64,000 nt of DNA from the NCBI RefSeq assembly GCF_003471585.1, contig NZ_QRJO01000009.1, forward strand, positions 8,118-72,117, read 5' to 3'. The DNA is from Collinsella sp. AM18-10. Its GTDB lineage: Bacteria > Actinomycetota > Coriobacteriia > Coriobacteriales > Coriobacteriaceae. Below, piece by piece: positions 42,160-57,999 of the stretch. Position 1 is the stretch's first letter. Each line of letters opens with the position of its first letter. Made by a program: the position numbers and the translations under genes. Under the pieces are notes generated by a model that had not been told where the DNA came from, did not search any database, and saw only the letters and a program-made list of their open reading frames with translations.

Positions 42160-42628
42160 GGTCGCCCTCCTCTAGGATGAATTTGAGCTTCGATCGACCG
42201 CGAGCTAAACGCGTTCGAACGGTCGCGGCTGGCACATGCAGTAACTCGGCAATTTCTGAAGTCGAGAAGCCCAGATAGTAATAGAGCACGATAGGAATAC
42301 GGAATCGCTCCGGAAGTCGCATAACGTCTGACAGGACCGCCTTGGTCTCCTCCTGCGCCGTCGAAAGCGAATCGGCCAGATTCTCAATATCCTCCACGCG
42401 CCTCCACGGCTTTCGAAAGAGAGATTTACATTCATTGATCGTGACCCGGATAAGCCATCGACGAAGATGCTCCCAGTTTTCAAATTGCGCGTCGCTTTTG
42501 AGCAACTTAAGAAAGACGTCTTGAGCGACATCGTCGGCGTCAGCGCGATCACGCAGATACGTCAATGCGATCCGAAACACGACATCCCGGTGGTCTTCGA
42601 CCGCCTGTCTAAAAGCTTGTTCTTCCAT
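42110..42628 (-). CDS. ECF-type RNA polymerase sigma factor
   Basis: 172 residues. Sigma region 2 includes YLRDRADADDVAQDVFLKLL and region 4 includes YYYLGFSTSEIAELLHVPAA. GGGAGGTG precedes the ATG at 42628; the longer open frame to 42754 runs through its own promoter and is rejected. Overlap with the anti-sigma-like gene indicates coupling. An ECF-style promoter upstream suggests autoregulation. Confidence 0.93.
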   Translation of the reverse strand: MEEQAFRQAVEDHRDVVFRIALTYLRDRADADDVAQDVFLKLLKSDAQFENWEHLRRWLIRVTINECKSLFRKPWRRVEDIENLADSLSTAQEETKAVLSDVMRLPERFRIPIVLYYYLGFSTSEIAELLHVPAATVRTRLARGRSKLKFILEEGDREIQPDQAGLRVRPSR

Positions 42629-42676
42629 AATCACCTCCCGGTGACGCTGATGGTTCTTGATGAGGTCCTCACCATA

Positions 42677-42705
42677 GATACGCTTTGGCCGAACGAAATG
42701 TTTCA
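42677..42705 (-). promoter_or_regulatory. ECF-type promoter of the sigma operon
   Basis: On the minus strand TGAAAC (42700-42705), 17 bp, CGTATC (42677-42682). This matches the general TGAAAC/CGTATC pattern of ECF promoters and lies 49 bp before the sigma start. Confidence 0.7.
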
Positions 42706-42782
42706 AATTCAAGTAGGAAAAACCTACCAAAATTAATCCGTCCCTTTTTGGCAAAAGGAATCCCCTTCTGTGCGCGGGGGCA

Positions 42783-42919
42783 GATTCCCGGAACGGGCCG
42801 CCCGCTGTTTAAGTTTGCTGCTCTACAGTCCTGCGCAAGACGGAAAGCACATTAAGTGCTTTCCTTTGCGTGCGGAACTCGCGACAAACTTAAACAGCGG
42901 GCGGCCCGTTCCGGGAATC
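42783..42919. repeat. Large hairpin repeat R3 (34-bp arms)
   Basis: Arms 42783-42816 and 42886-42919 are exact complements. Core identical to R2. Compared with R2 the arms differ at four positions, and every change is matched on the opposite arm. It lies between the rpoC terminator and the ECF sigma promoter. Confidence 0.92.
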
Positions 42920-42950
42920 CGACGTACTCGTCGGGGCAACGTTCCTCATC

Positions 42951-42987
42951 AAAAAAGACCCGCTCCCCTGTTGGGAAGCGGGTCTTT
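42951..42987 (-). terminator. Terminator of rpoBC
   Basis: On the minus strand AAAGACCCGCTTCCC / GGGGAGCGGGTCTTTTTT, shortly after the rpoC stop. Confidence 0.9.
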
Positions 42988-43013
42988 GGAAGGGCGGTTA
43001 ACGTACTAGGAAA

Positions 43014-47492
<4,479 letters not shown>

Positions 47493-47498
47493 AGTCAA

Positions 47499-50990
<3,492 letters not shown>

Positions 50991-51063
50991 CAGGTTTTTC
51001 CTCCTTCACGGAAATGCTCGGTGGGTTGGCGAGGCATAGCTTCGCCAGTTATCGCAACCTAAT

Positions 51064-51091
51064 AGTTTATCAGGTACCGACCGTTGGGCAA
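51064..51091 (-). promoter_or_regulatory. Promoter candidate of rpoBC
   Basis: On the minus strand -35 TTGCCC (51086-51091), 16 bp, -10 TAAACT (51064-51069), giving a leader of about 65 bases. Upstream, CGAACATCTGTTCA at 51169-51182 resembles an SOS box, and CTGTTCA/TGAACAG arms lie near 51177-51200. Confidence 0.5.
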
Positions 51092-51222
51092 GAAAAGCCT
51101 TGACGCGATAGAGTTTTTGGAGTAGCAAAGTTTTTCGACAGAAAACACGCAGGTAGATGTATGTGTATCGAACATCTGTTCATATATTTTCTGTGAACAG
51201 AGAGCTAGCAATCGCAGCTCTT

Positions 51223-51260
51223 ATAAAAAACGGGCGCGAACCGAGGTCCACGCCCGTAAA
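51223..51260 (-). terminator. Terminator of galU
   Basis: On the minus strand ACGGGCGTGGACC / GGTTCGCGCCCGTTTTTT directly after the galU stop. Confidence 0.9.
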
Positions 51261-51277
51261 TGTCGGTGCCCAAAGGC

Positions 51278-52186
51278 TTACTTGCGCATCAATCCGCCGC
51301 GCTCGTCGATGGCGTCCCAGAAGGCATCGGCAAAGCGGGGGTCGTTTGCAGCCATGAGGGCGTTAGTGGCCATCCAACCAGAGGGAGTGCCGGTGTCGTA
51401 GCCCGACAGCGGGTCGATGACGACGGCGTACATGGCCTCGCGGTCGAGCGAACGGGCCATGGCGTCGGTGAGCTGGATCTCGCCGCCCTTGCCGGCCTGC
51501 TGATCTGCCAGCAAGTCCATGACCAGCGGGCTCAGCAGGTAGCGACCGACGATGTACAGGTTGGACGGAGCCGCCTCGGGAGCGGGCTTCTCGACCAGAC
51601 CGCCGATGCGCCAGACAGCGCCCGGCTCGGCATCGGCAACGCCCTCGGCGCCCTCGAGCGAACCGACGCGCTCGCCGGCGATAACGCCGTAGCGGCTGAC
51701 TTCCTCGGGCGAGCAAGCAGCGACGGCGATAACCGAAGCGCCACCGTGCTCCTTGGAAACGGCGAGCATCTTGTCGCAGATATCGCGGTTAGGCACAACG
51801 TAGTCGCCCAGAAGAACCAGGAAGTTCTCCCCTGCCACGGCGTCGGCAGCAGAGCGAATAGCATGGCCGAGGCCCTTGGGCTCGTACTGATAACGGAAGT
51901 CGACCGGCATACCGCCAGCGTGGGCGACAGCATCGGCATAGGCGTTCTTGCCGCGCTCGCGCAGCAGGTTCTCGAGCGAACGGTCGGGCTGGAAGTAGTT
52001 CAGCAGCTCGGGCTTACCGGGAGAAGTAACGATGATGGCATCGTCGACCTCCTCGGGCTCGAGCGCCTCCTCGACGACGTACTGAATGACGGGCTTGTCG
52101 AGCACCGGCAGCATCTCTTTGGGCGTGCACTTGGTGCCAGGCAGAAAACGCGTGCCAAGACCGGCGGCGGGGATGATTGCCTTCAT
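51278..52186 (-). CDS. galU: UTP-glucose-1-phosphate uridylyltransferase
   Basis: 302 residues, makes UDP-glucose for surface polysaccharides. The nucleotide-binding start is MKAIIPAAGLGTRFLPGTKC with PKEMLPVLDKPVIQYVVEEA. The ATG at 52186 is set by family comparison; AAAGGA is 12 bases upstream, a little far. Confidence 0.95.
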   Translation of the reverse strand: MKAIIPAAGLGTRFLPGTKCTPKEMLPVLDKPVIQYVVEEALEPEEVDDAIIVTSPGKPELLNYFQPDRSLENLLRERGKNAYADAVAHAGGMPVDFRYQYEPKGLGHAIRSAADAVAGENFLVLLGDYVVPNRDICDKMLAVSKEHGGASVIAVAACSPEEVSRYGVIAGERVGSLEGAEGVADAEPGAVWRIGGLVEKPAPEAAPSNLYIVGRYLLSPLVMDLLADQQAGKGGEIQLTDAMARSLDREAMYAVVIDPLSGYDTGTPSGWMATNALMAANDPRFADAFWDAIDERGGLMRK

Positions 52187-52439
52187 GTTATTCAAAGATC
52201 CTTTCGCAGGCGCAAAAGCGCCCCATGCGTGCGGCACACAGCCGCAGACCAAATTGCGATACCCAAGCATCTTACCGCTGGAACTATATGTCGCTACAAG
52301 GCAGAGACAATTCTTCAGCAGGTCAACGCAAATTATTGCTCGAATGGTGCAATTTTATTGCCCAACGGCAGGGCACCCGATACGACGCAAATCACAGAAC
52401 ATGGCAGTTTGAGCAACCGATGCCGAGGGACCGAAAAAC

Positions 52440-52475
52440 AAAAAAGACGGGGCTCGCAATGCGAACCCCGTCTGC
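52440..52475 (-). terminator. Terminator of rplJL
   Basis: On the minus strand GCAGACGGGGTTCGC / GCGAGCCCCGTCTTTTTTG downstream of rplL. The 210 bp from here to galU contain the galU promoter but no other gene. Confidence 0.9.
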
Positions 52476-52500
52476 AAAGGAATCTGGCGAGAAAGCCTGA

Positions 52501-52878
52501 TTACTTGAGGGTGACAGCAGCGCCAGCAGCCTCGAGCTTCTCCTTGGCAGCCTCGGCGTCCTCCTTCTTGGCACCCTCGAGAACAGCCTTGGGAGCGCCC
52601 TCGACGACCTCCTTGGCCTCCTTCAGGCCAAGGTTGGTGAGCTCACGGACGGCCTTGATGACCTGGATCTTGTTGTCGCCGAAGCCCTCGAGCACGACGT
52701 CAAACTCGGTCTTCTCCTCGGCCTCAGCAGCGCCAGCAGCGGGAGCGGCGACAACAGCAGCAGGAGCAGCGGCGGAAACGCCGAAGGTGTCCTCGATAGC
52801 CTTGACGAGCTCGGAAGCCTCGAGAAGGGTCATTTCCTTAAGAGCATCGATGATCTCATCGGTGGTAAGCTTAGCCAT
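52501..52878 (-). CDS. rplL: 50S ribosomal protein L7/L12
   Basis: 125 residues. N-terminal dimerisation domain ([20 protein letters not shown]), Ala-rich hinge ([20 protein letters not shown]), C-terminal factor-binding domain ([20 protein letters not shown]). AAAGGA precedes the ATG at 52878. Confidence 0.97.
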   Translation of the reverse strand: MAKLTTDEIIDALKEMTLLEASELVKAIEDTFGVSAAAPAAVVAAPAAGAAEAEEKTEFDVVLEGFGDNKIQVIKAVRELTNLGLKEAKEVVEGAPKAVLEGAKKEDAEAAKEKLEAAGAAVTLK

Positions 52879-52980
52879 TTCTAAGTCCTTTCGGTTTCCG
52901 TGCGGATGCACGGAGATCAGTTAAAACACGGCGCGAATGCGCCAGGGGTGCGGCGTTGCCGCCGCGGGTGAAAACAGCAA

Positions 52981-53502
52981 CTAGGCTGCCTTCTGCTCGG
53001 AGACCTGCTGGATCGAACGAGCGAGACCAGAGGAAACGCCGTTGACGCAGACAGCGATGTCGCGAGCGAAACCGGAGATGAGACCGGCGATCTGGCCGAG
53101 AAGCTGATCCTTGGTGGGCAGCTCGGCGATAGCCTTAACATCATCGGCGGAAACGGCCTTGCCGTCGGAGATACCGCCCTTGATCTCAAGGACGCCCTTG
53201 GACTTAGCGGAGAAGTCCTTAAGGGCCTTAGCGGCCTCGACCGGCTCGGTCTCGTAGAACACATAAGCGACGGGGCCGGCGAGGATCTCGTCGATCTCGG
53301 GCTGCTCCTGGTTCTTGAGAGCGATCTTGACCAGGTTGTTCTTGTAGACCTTCATCTCGGCGCCGCACTCGCGAAGCTGATGACGCAGCTCCTGAGCCTG
53401 CTTAACCGTCAGACCGTTGTAGTTGACGACGAACAGACCGGCGTTCTCGGCGATACGGGACTCGATCTCTGCAACCTTGTCGATTTTGTACTGCTGGGGC
53501 AT
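52981..53502 (-). CDS. rplJ: 50S ribosomal protein L10
   Basis: 173 residues with KIDKVAEIESRIAENAGLFV and YNGLTVKQAQELRHQLREC. It carries L7/L12 dimers on the ribosomal stalk and represses its own mRNA through the leader upstream. GAGGAGG precedes the start. rplKA and rpoBC are not directly attached. Confidence 0.97.
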   Translation of the reverse strand: MPQQYKIDKVAEIESRIAENAGLFVVNYNGLTVKQAQELRHQLRECGAEMKVYKNNLVKIALKNQEQPEIDEILAGPVAYVFYETEPVEAAKALKDFSAKSKGVLEIKGGISDGKAVSADDVKAIAELPTKDQLLGQIAGLISGFARDIAVCVNGVSSGLARSIQQVSEQKAA

Positions 53503-53567
53503 GAATTACACCTCCTCAAATTCTTTCCGGGCACGGTCCGCCACAAGGACGTGACGGGGGCATGTCC

Positions 53568-53605
53568 AAAAAGAAAGCCCCCGCGCTGCATGAGCGACGG
53601 GGGCG
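53568..53605 (-). terminator. Attenuator hairpin in the rplJ leader
   Basis: On the minus strand GCCCCCGTCGC / GCGCGGGGGC followed by TTTCTTTTT, between the L10-binding region and rplJ. It suits attenuation control of rplJL. Confidence 0.75.
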
Positions 53606-53712
53606 AGAAGACATATCTACTCGACCACCTCGGCTGGCGGGAAGTCCCATTAAGCTCGCGGGCGATGCCCGTTTGCACCGGCTGTCTCTGGCAGCGGATT
53701 CGTGCGTGAACC
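53606..53712 (-). ncRNA. Ribosomal protein L10 leader
   Basis: The minus-strand RNA contains the recognisable L10-leader features: GCTGCCAGAGACAGCCGGTG, TTAAT in the middle and CCGCCAGCCGAGGT. L10(L12)4 binding here represses rplJL. An attenuator follows immediately. Confidence 0.85.
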
Positions 53713-53718
53713 GAAAGT

Positions 53719-53747
53719 ATTATGGCGGGGACCCCGGCGTCGGTCAA
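53719..53747 (-). promoter_or_regulatory. Promoter of rplJL
   Basis: On the minus strand -35 TTGACC (53742-53747), 17 bp, -10 CATAAT (53719-53724). The -35 lies inside the outer arm of hairpin repeat R4. Confidence 0.8.
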
Positions 53748-53963
53748 CGGGAAACCGGGCTGCACACAATTCCACCATCCGGCCGCGCCGCCGAAGGCCA
53801 GGCGCAAGGTTTTCGCTCGGTCAGGTCCTGGGCTCGTACGAAGAGCACATTAAGTGCTCTTCGGCTCGTGCGGAATCTACGAAAACCTTGCGCCTGGCCT
53901 TCGGCGGCGCGGCCTGCGGTGACTTTGGGGCAGCCCGGTTTCCCGTTGGCCGGCGCCCCCACT
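53733..53963. repeat. Large hairpin repeat R4 with nested outer arms
   Basis: Inner arms 53781-53815 and 53880-53914 are exact 35-bp complements. The 64-base core has the CGAAGAGCAC-ATTAA-GTGCTCTTCG hairpin shared in outline with R1-R3. A second, outer pair (53745-53763 with 53930-53948, exact over 19 bp) extends imperfectly to 53733 and about 53963. It fills the gap between the aminotransferase gene and the rplJ promoter. Confidence 0.9.
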
Positions 53964-54007
53964 CATAAGCCTTAAGTCGGTGGGCTGATATGTTGCGTCC
54001 CTGATGG

Positions 54008-55144
54008 CTACAAGGTTGAAAGGAAGGTGGACAGGCGGCGGAGGCCTTCGTCCAGGTCTTTATCGGAAACGCAATAGCTGAGGCGGACGTGGCCTTCGGT
54101 GCCGAAGCAGTCGCCCGGGACTAGGGCTACGTTTGCCTCTTCGATGGCTTTGATGCAGAAGTCTTCGCTGGTTAGGCCGAACTTTTTGATGCTCGGGAAA
54201 GTGTAGAAGGCTCCTGCGGGCTCTACTACGTCGAGGCCCATGGCGTTTAAGGCTGCGAGTACGCGTTCGCGGCGGGCTCGGTAGACTTTGAGCATGGGGG
54301 TTGGGTCGACGGTCAGGGCTCGGGCTGCGGCGTCCATCTCGAAGGAGACGGCGCTCGATACTAGGTATTGGTGAGCTTTTGCGATCTCGGCGATGACGGG
54401 TGCCGCTGCCGCGAGCCAACCCAGGCGCCAGCCGGTCATGGCCCAGGGCTTGGAGAAGCTCTCGATGACGACCGTCTGCTCGCGCAGCTCCGGGTGTCGC
54501 TGGGCGAAGCGCTCGTAGCCGTCCACATAGACGAGGCGGTTGTATACGTCGTCGCAGACTACGTATATGCCCGCCTGCTCTGCCACGCGCGCCACGGCGT
54601 CGAGCGATGCCGTGTCGAGGATGCAACCCGTGGGATTGTTGGGCGAGCAGATGACGATGGCCTTGGTCGCCGGGGTCACACAGGCGCTAAGCGCGTCCTC
54701 GTCAATCTGGAATTGCGCAGGCTCCGTATCCAAGAAGACCGCCTTGGCGTGGTTGGCCACGACGATGCTCTCGTACAGGCCAAAGGCGGGCGTGGGGATA
54801 ATGACCTCGTCGCCGGGGTTGAGCATAGCCATGAATGTTGCCGACAGGGCCTCGGTCGCGCCGTCGGTCAGGATGACCTCGTCGGCCGAAAACGCCAGAC
54901 CCGCGTCCTCCATGTAGGCAGACAGCGCCTCGCGCAGGGCGGGGCGACCGTTGTTGGGCGGATAGTGCGTGTCGCCGCGGTCCAGCGAGGCAGTCACTTC
55001 GGCGCTAATCACATCGGGCGTGGGAAAATCGGGCTCGCCGAGCGCGAGCGCAATGCATCCTGGGTGCTGGGCAGCGAGCGCGTTAATCCGACGGATGCCG
55101 GAGGGCTTGAGCGTGGCAAGCGAGGTATTCATGGGCAGGCGCAT
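54008..55144 (-). CDS. Class I/II pyridoxal-phosphate aminotransferase
   Basis: A 378-residue fold-type I aminotransferase. The PLP lysine lies in ESFSKPWAMTGWRLGW. EPDFPTPDVI near the N-terminus and CSPNNPTGCILD are family-typical. The amino-acid substrate is not determinable; aspartate-type or aromatic-type is likely. GAAAGG lies 6 bases before the ATG at 55144. Hairpin R4 follows its stop. Confidence 0.92.
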   Translation of the reverse strand: MRLPMNTSLATLKPSGIRRINALAAQHPGCIALALGEPDFPTPDVISAEVTASLDRGDTHYPPNNGRPALREALSAYMEDAGLAFSADEVILTDGATEALSATFMAMLNPGDEVIIPTPAFGLYESIVVANHAKAVFLDTEPAQFQIDEDALSACVTPATKAIVICSPNNPTGCILDTASLDAVARVAEQAGIYVVCDDVYNRLVYVDGYERFAQRHPELREQTVVIESFSKPWAMTGWRLGWLAAAAPVIAEIAKAHQYLVSSAVSFEMDAAARALTVDPTPMLKVYRARRERVLAALNAMGLDVVEPAGAFYTFPSIKKFGLTSEDFCIKAIEEANVALVPGDCFGTEGHVRLSYCVSDKDLDEGLRRLSTFLSTL

Positions 55145-55237
55145 GGCGTTCCTTTCGTAAGGGTTGCACTAGGATAGCGCGGCGAGGCGCCGCCAGACGG
55201 TGTAACCTAAACGGAAACGAACCGGAAAGGAGGCGGC

Positions 55238-55900
55238 ATGGAGACGACCGCACGCGGCGATGTGCCAAAAACGTTGCGAACCATTGCGTATATCAGCATT
55301 CCCGATAGCGCCGATCTTGAGTTTTTGCTCTGGGACCTGCAGGATGCCATCGCCGCCTATGCTCAACTTTCCGGCACCGCACTCCCCCGCCCGGTCGACT
55401 TGAAGGCAAATGACGCCGGCAGCGTTGCCGATGGCATCGTGCTGGCCATTGAAGATGTGGCTGACGATGAGACGTTGACTGCTATCGAGCAGGCGCTTGA
55501 GCGCTTTGGCGGTACGGGAACGCGCGTCTATGCCGCGATTCGAGCCGCACAAGAGGGCACTGAGCAGGCGCGTGGGACCGCCGTTCGCCTGCACAAGGCA
55601 TGTGAGCGCCATGACCAATTGTGGTGTGGCGGCGTTGCCATCTGCGCCGGCAGCGGCATCGCAGCGCTTCGCCATTCCCCGCGCATGGGACTCTTGCGGC
55701 GACCGTTTTCGGAGGCCATGGACAAGCTCGTGGGCGCCGTGCGCATGGGCTGCTCCGTCGAGCATGCACAGCGACTTGGCGGCGGCAATGCCGCCAACGT
55801 CGACGCCGACGGCATGGTTTGCGCCGAGCCAGCCGTGCCCGCGCCGATCTGGCGAGGCGTTCTGAAACGTCTGGGCGCCCACGCTCAAACAAAAATCTAA
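55238..55900 (+). CDS. Uncharacterised 220-residue protein
   Basis: Starts from an ATG with AAAGGAGG upstream, divergent from the aminotransferase gene. The sequence is soluble-looking. The middle (VYAAIRAAQEGTEQARGTAV) and a Gly-rich stretch (WCGGVAICAGSGIAAL) faintly recall flavodoxin-like NAD(P)H oxidoreductases, but no firm motif allows a call. Codon use is like its neighbours, and the stop almost touches the end of the convergent glycosylase gene. Confidence 0.7.
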   Translation: METTARGDVPKTLRTIAYISIPDSADLEFLLWDLQDAIAAYAQLSGTALPRPVDLKANDAGSVADGIVLAIEDVADDETLTAIEQALERFGGTGTRVYAAIRAAQEGTEQARGTAVRLHKACERHDQLWCGGVAICAGSGIAALRHSPRMGLLRRPFSEAMDKLVGAVRMGCSVEHAQRLGGGNAANVDADGMVCAEPAVPAPIWRGVLKRLGAHAQTKI

Positions 55901-55901
55901 A

Positions 55902-56465
55902 TTAAATAACAGCCCAGTCAACGGCTTCGTGCCAACGCTCGACAAGACGCTCCAGTCGCCAGGCGGCATTGGCAGGACTTGTCGAGGGCAGGACGACGGC
56001 GGGCAACCCCGTCCGATCTTGCAAGTAGCGTTTGTAGAGTCGCCCTGCCGTACCGCCGTTACAGACAACGACCTCGATCGGCGCGGCATCGGTAATGCGC
56101 TCGATATGTGCCGGCACAACGTTGCGAATGCTCGCGTCGCTCGAGCCCTTAATGTCGCAGCCCTCGATTGCATCCCACAGGGCCACGCCGCCGTTCAGCA
56201 GCATGGCCCGCTTGGCGGCAATGGAGGCATCGAGCGTCGCGGGCTCACCGCTTGCCAAAGGATCGCCCTCGTTGGGCGGCACAGGCACACCGAGGCACGC
56301 AGCCATCACACGCCAAAAGCGATTCTGAGGGTTGCCGTAATAAAAGGCATTTGCACGCGAGAGCACCGAGGGAAACGATCCGAGCACCAAAACGCGCGAG
56401 CGCTGGTCGAACACAGGCTCAAACCCATGCTCAATATGTTGATAGTCCTCGTCAGACACGGCCAT
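55902..56465 (-). CDS. DNA-deoxyinosine glycosylase (uracil-DNA glycosylase superfamily)
   Basis: 187 residues. Base-excision repair enzyme removing deaminated bases, especially hypoxanthine. Motifs: VLVLGSFPSVLSRANAFYYG with NPQNRFW, and the late LPSTSPANA. Starts 3 bases after the amylase stop, so probably co-transcribed with it. Confidence 0.88.
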   Translation of the reverse strand: MAVSDEDYQHIEHGFEPVFDQRSRVLVLGSFPSVLSRANAFYYGNPQNRFWRVMAACLGVPVPPNEGDPLASGEPATLDASIAAKRAMLLNGGVALWDAIEGCDIKGSSDASIRNVVPAHIERITDAAPIEVVVCNGGTAGRLYKRYLQDRTGLPAVVLPSTSPANAAWRLERLVERWHEAVDWAVI

Positions 56466-56468
56466 GGG

Positions 56469-57845
56469 TTAGGCTCTCAACAGATAGCGCACCTCGTAGG
56501 GTGCAAGCTCAAGGGCACCCGTCAGCTCGACCGTGGGCGCATCGTCGGCAAGCAGGTCGACAAAGGACCCGTTGAGCTCGCCGGCGCCAAAGGCGTAAGG
56601 CTCGCCCACGGCGTTCACCGCCACGAGCACCGTCGCGTCATCACAGGCGCGCTCGAACAGCAGCTGCTTGTTCTGGATCACCACGTTGCGATAGGCACCA
56701 TAGTTGAGGGCACGGGCCGCCGCGTCGTCTGCCGAGCGCAGGTGCGCGAGCTGCTTGATGAAGGCCGTCAGCTCGTTGGGCGCAGGCTCATCGAGCGCAG
56801 GTCGCAGCGCCCAGTCGCCATCGGGGCCACCCTTTTCGCCAGGAATCCCCCACTCGCTGCCATAGTAGACGCACGGAATGCCCGGCATGCCAAAGAGCAT
56901 GCCATAAGCGGGGCGCAGACAGGACTTGTCGGTAAGGATGCTCGCCAGGCGCGGCACATCGTGGTTGTCGACAAACGACAGCAGATGCTTGCCGCGATAA
57001 ATGCACCACGGGTCACCGCCAAACTGGCGATGCAGTGAGTGGGCGATCTCGAACATGTTGACCGAGTTAAAGCTGGAGTACAGGCCCTTGTAGCACTCGT
57101 AGTTGGTGCAGGAGTCAAGCATCTCGTCATTGACGATCTGGTTGTAGTCGCCGTGGAGCGTCTCACCAATCAGCACAAAATCGGGCTTGAGCTCACGGGT
57201 AAAAGTATGCAGGCGGCGCATAAAATCGCGATCGAGCATATAGGCGACGTCCAAGCGCAGGCCGTCGATGCCAAAGCCCTCGGCCCAGCGACGCACGGAC
57301 TCAAGCAGGTAATCGACCACGGCGGGGTTTTGCAAGTTGAGCTTCACAAGCTCAAAATGGCCTTCCCAGCCCTCGTACCAAAAGCCGTCGCCATAGCAGG
57401 AGTCGCCGTCAAAGCTAATGTGAAACCAGTCCTTGTAGGGCGAGTCCCACTTGCGCTCCTGAACATCGCGGAAGGCCCAAAAACCGCGACCGACATGGTT
57501 GAAGACGGCATCAAGCACCACACGGATGCCATGGGCATGCAGTGTCTCGCACACGGCGGCAAAGTCGGCATCCCCACCCAGGCGACGGTCGATATGGCGC
57601 AGGCTGCGCGTGTCGTAACCGTGACTGTCGGATTCGAGCGGCGGGTTAATGAGCACGGCGCCAACGCCGAGCTTCTGCAGGTAGTCGGCCCATTGGGCAA
57701 TCTTCATTATGGGCGCATCGGGGTTGGGCGCAGCGTTGGCAGCCTGGGCGAGTTCATCCTCGGCAACAGGGGCGGCGTTTTCGCGCGGAGCTCCGCAAAA
57801 GCCCAGCGGATAGATCTGATAGAACGTCGTCTCGTATGCCCACAT
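56469..57845 (-). CDS. Alpha-amylase family glycoside hydrolase (GH13)
   Basis: 458 residues, cytoplasmic (no signal peptide). Catalytic nucleophile Asp in GLRLDVAYML, acid Glu in LIGETLHGDY and Asp in FVDNHDVPRL. A maltodextrin- or cyclodextrin-degrading enzyme is likely. The ATG at 57845 has GGGAGG upstream; eight further codons are open but unneeded. Confidence 0.93.
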   Translation of the reverse strand: MWAYETTFYQIYPLGFCGAPRENAAPVAEDELAQAANAAPNPDAPIMKIAQWADYLQKLGVGAVLINPPLESDSHGYDTRSLRHIDRRLGGDADFAAVCETLHAHGIRVVLDAVFNHVGRGFWAFRDVQERKWDSPYKDWFHISFDGDSCYGDGFWYEGWEGHFELVKLNLQNPAVVDYLLESVRRWAEGFGIDGLRLDVAYMLDRDFMRRLHTFTRELKPDFVLIGETLHGDYNQIVNDEMLDSCTNYECYKGLYSSFNSVNMFEIAHSLHRQFGGDPWCIYRGKHLLSFVDNHDVPRLASILTDKSCLRPAYGMLFGMPGIPCVYYGSEWGIPGEKGGPDGDWALRPALDEPAPNELTAFIKQLAHLRSADDAAARALNYGAYRNVVIQNKQLLFERACDDATVLVAVNAVGEPYAFGAGELNGSFVDLLADDAPTVELTGALELAPYEVRYLLRA

Positions 57846-57917
57846 AGCAACCTCCCGGCAATCTTTCACGCAACGCCATCCATTGTATGCCCGCCGCGCA
57901 TCCCCTCCCCCAAAATA

Positions 57918-57984
57918 AGTTGCGGTGAAATAGGGACTGTTGAGACCAATAAACCGGGCAAACAGTCTCTATTCCACCGCAACT
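57918..57984. repeat. Inverted repeat between MFS and amylase genes
   Basis: 24-bp arms (AGTTGCGGTGAAATAGGGAC... and its complement) with two mismatches and a 19-base loop. It sits after the MFS stop and may stop transcription; it looks like a REP-type dispersed repeat. Confidence 0.65.
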
Positions 57985-57999
57985 GATGAGGGAACGTGA

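Noticed and set aside
40595..43009. Plus-strand ORFs across R2 and R3 encoding similar peptides (SPAQDGKHIKCFPLRAELAT)
   Set aside because: They are translations of the hairpin repeat itself and have no convincing start context. They are likely to be misannotated as small proteins.
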